From the NCBI RefSeq assembly GCF_921293095.1, contig NC_060247.1, positions 49,945,111 through 50,009,110 on the forward strand: DNA of 64,000 bases. The letters run 5' to 3'. This DNA comes from Ischnura elegans (lineage: Eukaryota; Arthropoda; Insecta; Odonata; Coenagrionidae). The notes below the pieces were generated by a model. That model was not told the origin of the DNA. It searched no databases and was given only the letters and a program-made list of their open reading frames with translations. The position numbers were made by a program, and so were the translations under genes. The number at the start of each line of letters is the position of its first letter. Within the stretch, counting starts at the first letter, position 1. This document shows positions 62,540 to 64,000 of the stretch, in pieces.

Positions 62540-62880
62540 TCAACATTTCTAAAATTGATTTGATGCAGCTCTCCATTCCTCTCTCCTATCTGCTAGCCTT
62601 TTCGTAGCGACATATTTCTTCTCTTTTATATCCTTTATAACATTTCCTATAACTCATTCAGGTCCTCCTTTGCCTCCTGATTGTTTTCATCAGGCCATAG
62701 TTTATTAGTGTGGCCAACTAATTTGTCCTTTTTCCTCATTAAGGTTTTAAAAAGAGTTCTCCTTTCTCCCACTCTTCTCACCATTTCCTCATTACTTACT
62801 CAGTGAATCCACTCCACTAAAAGAACTGACACAGGTTAGGGAGAAATGGAGGACTGCAGCAAATACTTCTTGGGATTGTG
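62540..62880 (-). mobile_element. LINE fragment, minus strand: C-terminal region
   Basis: On minus the order is VSNEEMVRRVGERRTLFKTL, then MRKKDKLVGHT, and after a gap ATKRLADRREEWRAASNQF. Motifs and order are those of the LINE at 14590-15410. Stops and one frame change are present. Together with 62190-62500 it forms a head-to-head pair of LINE tails. Confidence 0.6.
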
Positions 62881-63514
62881 AGACCACACATCTGCATAGT
62901 ACAAGGTAAATGGAAAATTCATAAATAAATACAACAAAATTGTTAGTCCATCAAATTTCACAGCAATTCATTCCCACCAATACACACAGAAATTACATAA
63001 AAAATTGATTTCCTACGAAAATACAGAACATATCCACATAATTTTGCATGTGGGATAAAGTAACTGTGCCATCACAAAAACAGGGAACACTCAACGAAAT
63101 GCCTCTTTGGAATGGAGTTACAGCTGACAATCACTTCAGCATGGTATAACACAGGAACAGATTAGAAAATATCATCACAAGCTCATAAAAAATTAGTACG
63201 TAACATCAACTGTTAAATTATGATCTTGGATAAAACAATTCAATATGATGACACAGAGTGATGTAGCATCATAATCAGTCTCGACTACTCATGGCAGAAA
63301 CTTTTGTTGACATGGTAAGAATCATGCACTGCAGTCACATTCAGACATAAAAGCACTCACATTCACCCTCTCAGGAACAAGGAGATTTGAATCGTTTCAC
63401 ATCTCATTCAATTAATAATTAATATCTTGGCCATCAGTTTTTCCTGCAAACACACCTGAGCGCTTCACTTTCACTTATTCGAATGCATAGGGAAGATACC
63501 CTTGTCTCATACAA
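62881..63514 (-). other. Probable 3' UTR side of the KDEL-ending gene
   Basis: AT-rich DNA immediately downstream (minus) of the TGA at 63515-63517 with no transposon motif. A minus-strand AATAAA lies further on, at about 62701, inside the LINE fragment. Confidence 0.3.
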
Positions 63515-63683
63515 TCAAAGCTCATCCTTAGATATGTCATCATCAAGGTCTACATCAGAGAGGTCAATATCTTCTTCGGGTGGCAGTTCACCATCCTTAC
63601 CATCCCATGGCTCAATCAGTCTTACTTTTGGAAGAGATGCACCTTTGACAGGGGCCGTTGAACCACGACCAAAAGATAGATCC
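63515..63683 (-). CDS. Last coding exon of an unidentified gene, acidic C-terminus ending KDEL (partial)
   Basis: On the minus strand a pyrimidine-rich acceptor (ttttcag) at 63684-63687 opens a phase-2 exon encoding 55 complete codons and a TGA at 63515-63517. The peptide begins [11 protein letters not shown], continues through [19 protein letters not shown] and an Asp/Glu-rich run containing [10 protein letters not shown], and ends ISKDEL. Composition and codon use look coding and the acceptor is strong. The rest of the gene lies beyond 64000, and the intron entering from that side carries a SINE. A C-terminal KDEL is the classical ER-retrieval signal, but the very acidic tail would also suit a nuclear or RNA-processing protein, in which case the match is chance. 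I could not name the family. Confidence 0.7.
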
Positions 63684-63840
63684 CTGAAAAGTGCAAGATA
63701 AAAACTCTTAAACTTTAATTCCCAACAACACATGATTAGACCATAGATGGAGGTAGCAACGGGTATATGCACACTTTTTGGAAACAATGGCAAAAGAATA
63801 TTCGAGTCTACCCTAAAATTTTTACTCCTATATGTTTTGT

Positions 63841-64000
63841 AGGGAGTGTGGTAACTAAGTGGGTGGAGCGCTTGACTGCTGACCAAAGGGTAATGGGTTC
63901 AAATCCTTAATGAAACCTTTGGACACCCCTATCCTGAATGTGTGATGTTAACACGCCTGTGGCCAAGTCCAGGATGAGCTTTACCCTCATCCATCCAAAC
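63841..64000 (+). mobile_element. tRNA-derived SINE, cut by the window edge
   Basis: An A-box-like GTGTGGTAACTAAGTGGG and a B box GGGTTCAAATCC are followed by GGACACCCC and TACCCTCATCCATCCAAA. These are shared with the SINE at 24957. It lies in the intron entering the KDEL-ending exon, antisense to that gene. Confidence 0.65.

Noticed and set aside
1-64000. CRISPR arrays, prokaryotic defence islands, phage or operon structure
   Set aside because: No regularly spaced repeats, no Shine-Dalgarno-linked ORF chains; spliced genes and eukaryotic transposons dominate.

Overview
The window is arthropod nuclear DNA, most likely from an insect with a large, repeat-rich genome (a hemimetabolous lineage is a guess). 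The evidence is spliced genes with GT-AG introns up to 7.5 kb, AT-rich intergenic DNA, few genes per kb, tRNA-derived SINEs, non-LTR retrotransposon (LINE) fragments and many terminal-inverted-repeat (TIR) elements with clean target-site duplications (TSDs). There are no bacterial operons, CRISPR arrays, rRNA genes or believable free-standing tRNA genes.

Host genes are confined to the right half. A complete RagC/D small GTPase gene (mTORC1 amino-acid sensing) lies on the minus strand, with eight coding exons between 38305 and 49960. About 1 kb away, in divergent orientation, is a three-exon gene for a 119-residue secreted-then-anchored membrane protein (51003-54441, plus strand) that I do not recognise; its 3' UTR probably runs to about 56350. 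The last coding exon of a further minus-strand gene enters at the right edge (63515-63683). It encodes a very acidic tail ending in KDEL. A CpG- and GAGA-rich block at 6250-7350 looks like a promoter and 5' UTR, but I could not attach a coding exon to it.

Layout: 1-6250 is quiet intergenic DNA. 6250-7350 is the promoter-like block. 8.6-25.9 kb holds PIF/Harbinger-type, hAT-like and other miniature elements (MITEs), LINE scraps, a SINE, a diverged tandem duplication and a perfect 31-bp hairpin. 28.05-30.67 kb is a PIF/Harbinger element with both of its genes recognisable, transposase remnant on plus and MADF/SANT-like partner on minus. A RAG1/Transib-type transposase remnant is nested inside it. 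30.9-31.1 kb is a jockey-like LINE C-terminus. 31.9-35 kb holds small MITEs. 35-50 kb is RagC-D, whose introns carry a deleted Tigger/pogo element, a hAT MITE, a piggyBac-like MITE and one copy of a MITE family seen three times here. 50-56.3 kb is the membrane-protein gene with two hAT MITEs in its first intron. 56.5-60.1 kb is a piggyBac-like MITE followed by a LINE split by a mariner copy and a SINE. 60-63.5 kb is LINE remnants and unassigned sequence.

The main biology is RagC/D signalling machinery and the stratigraphy of nested DNA transposons. I did not find a convincing new multi-gene system. The best leads are the Transib-in-Harbinger composite, the unrecognised small membrane protein, the KDEL-ending exon, and a recurrent MITE that carries CRE and E-box motifs.
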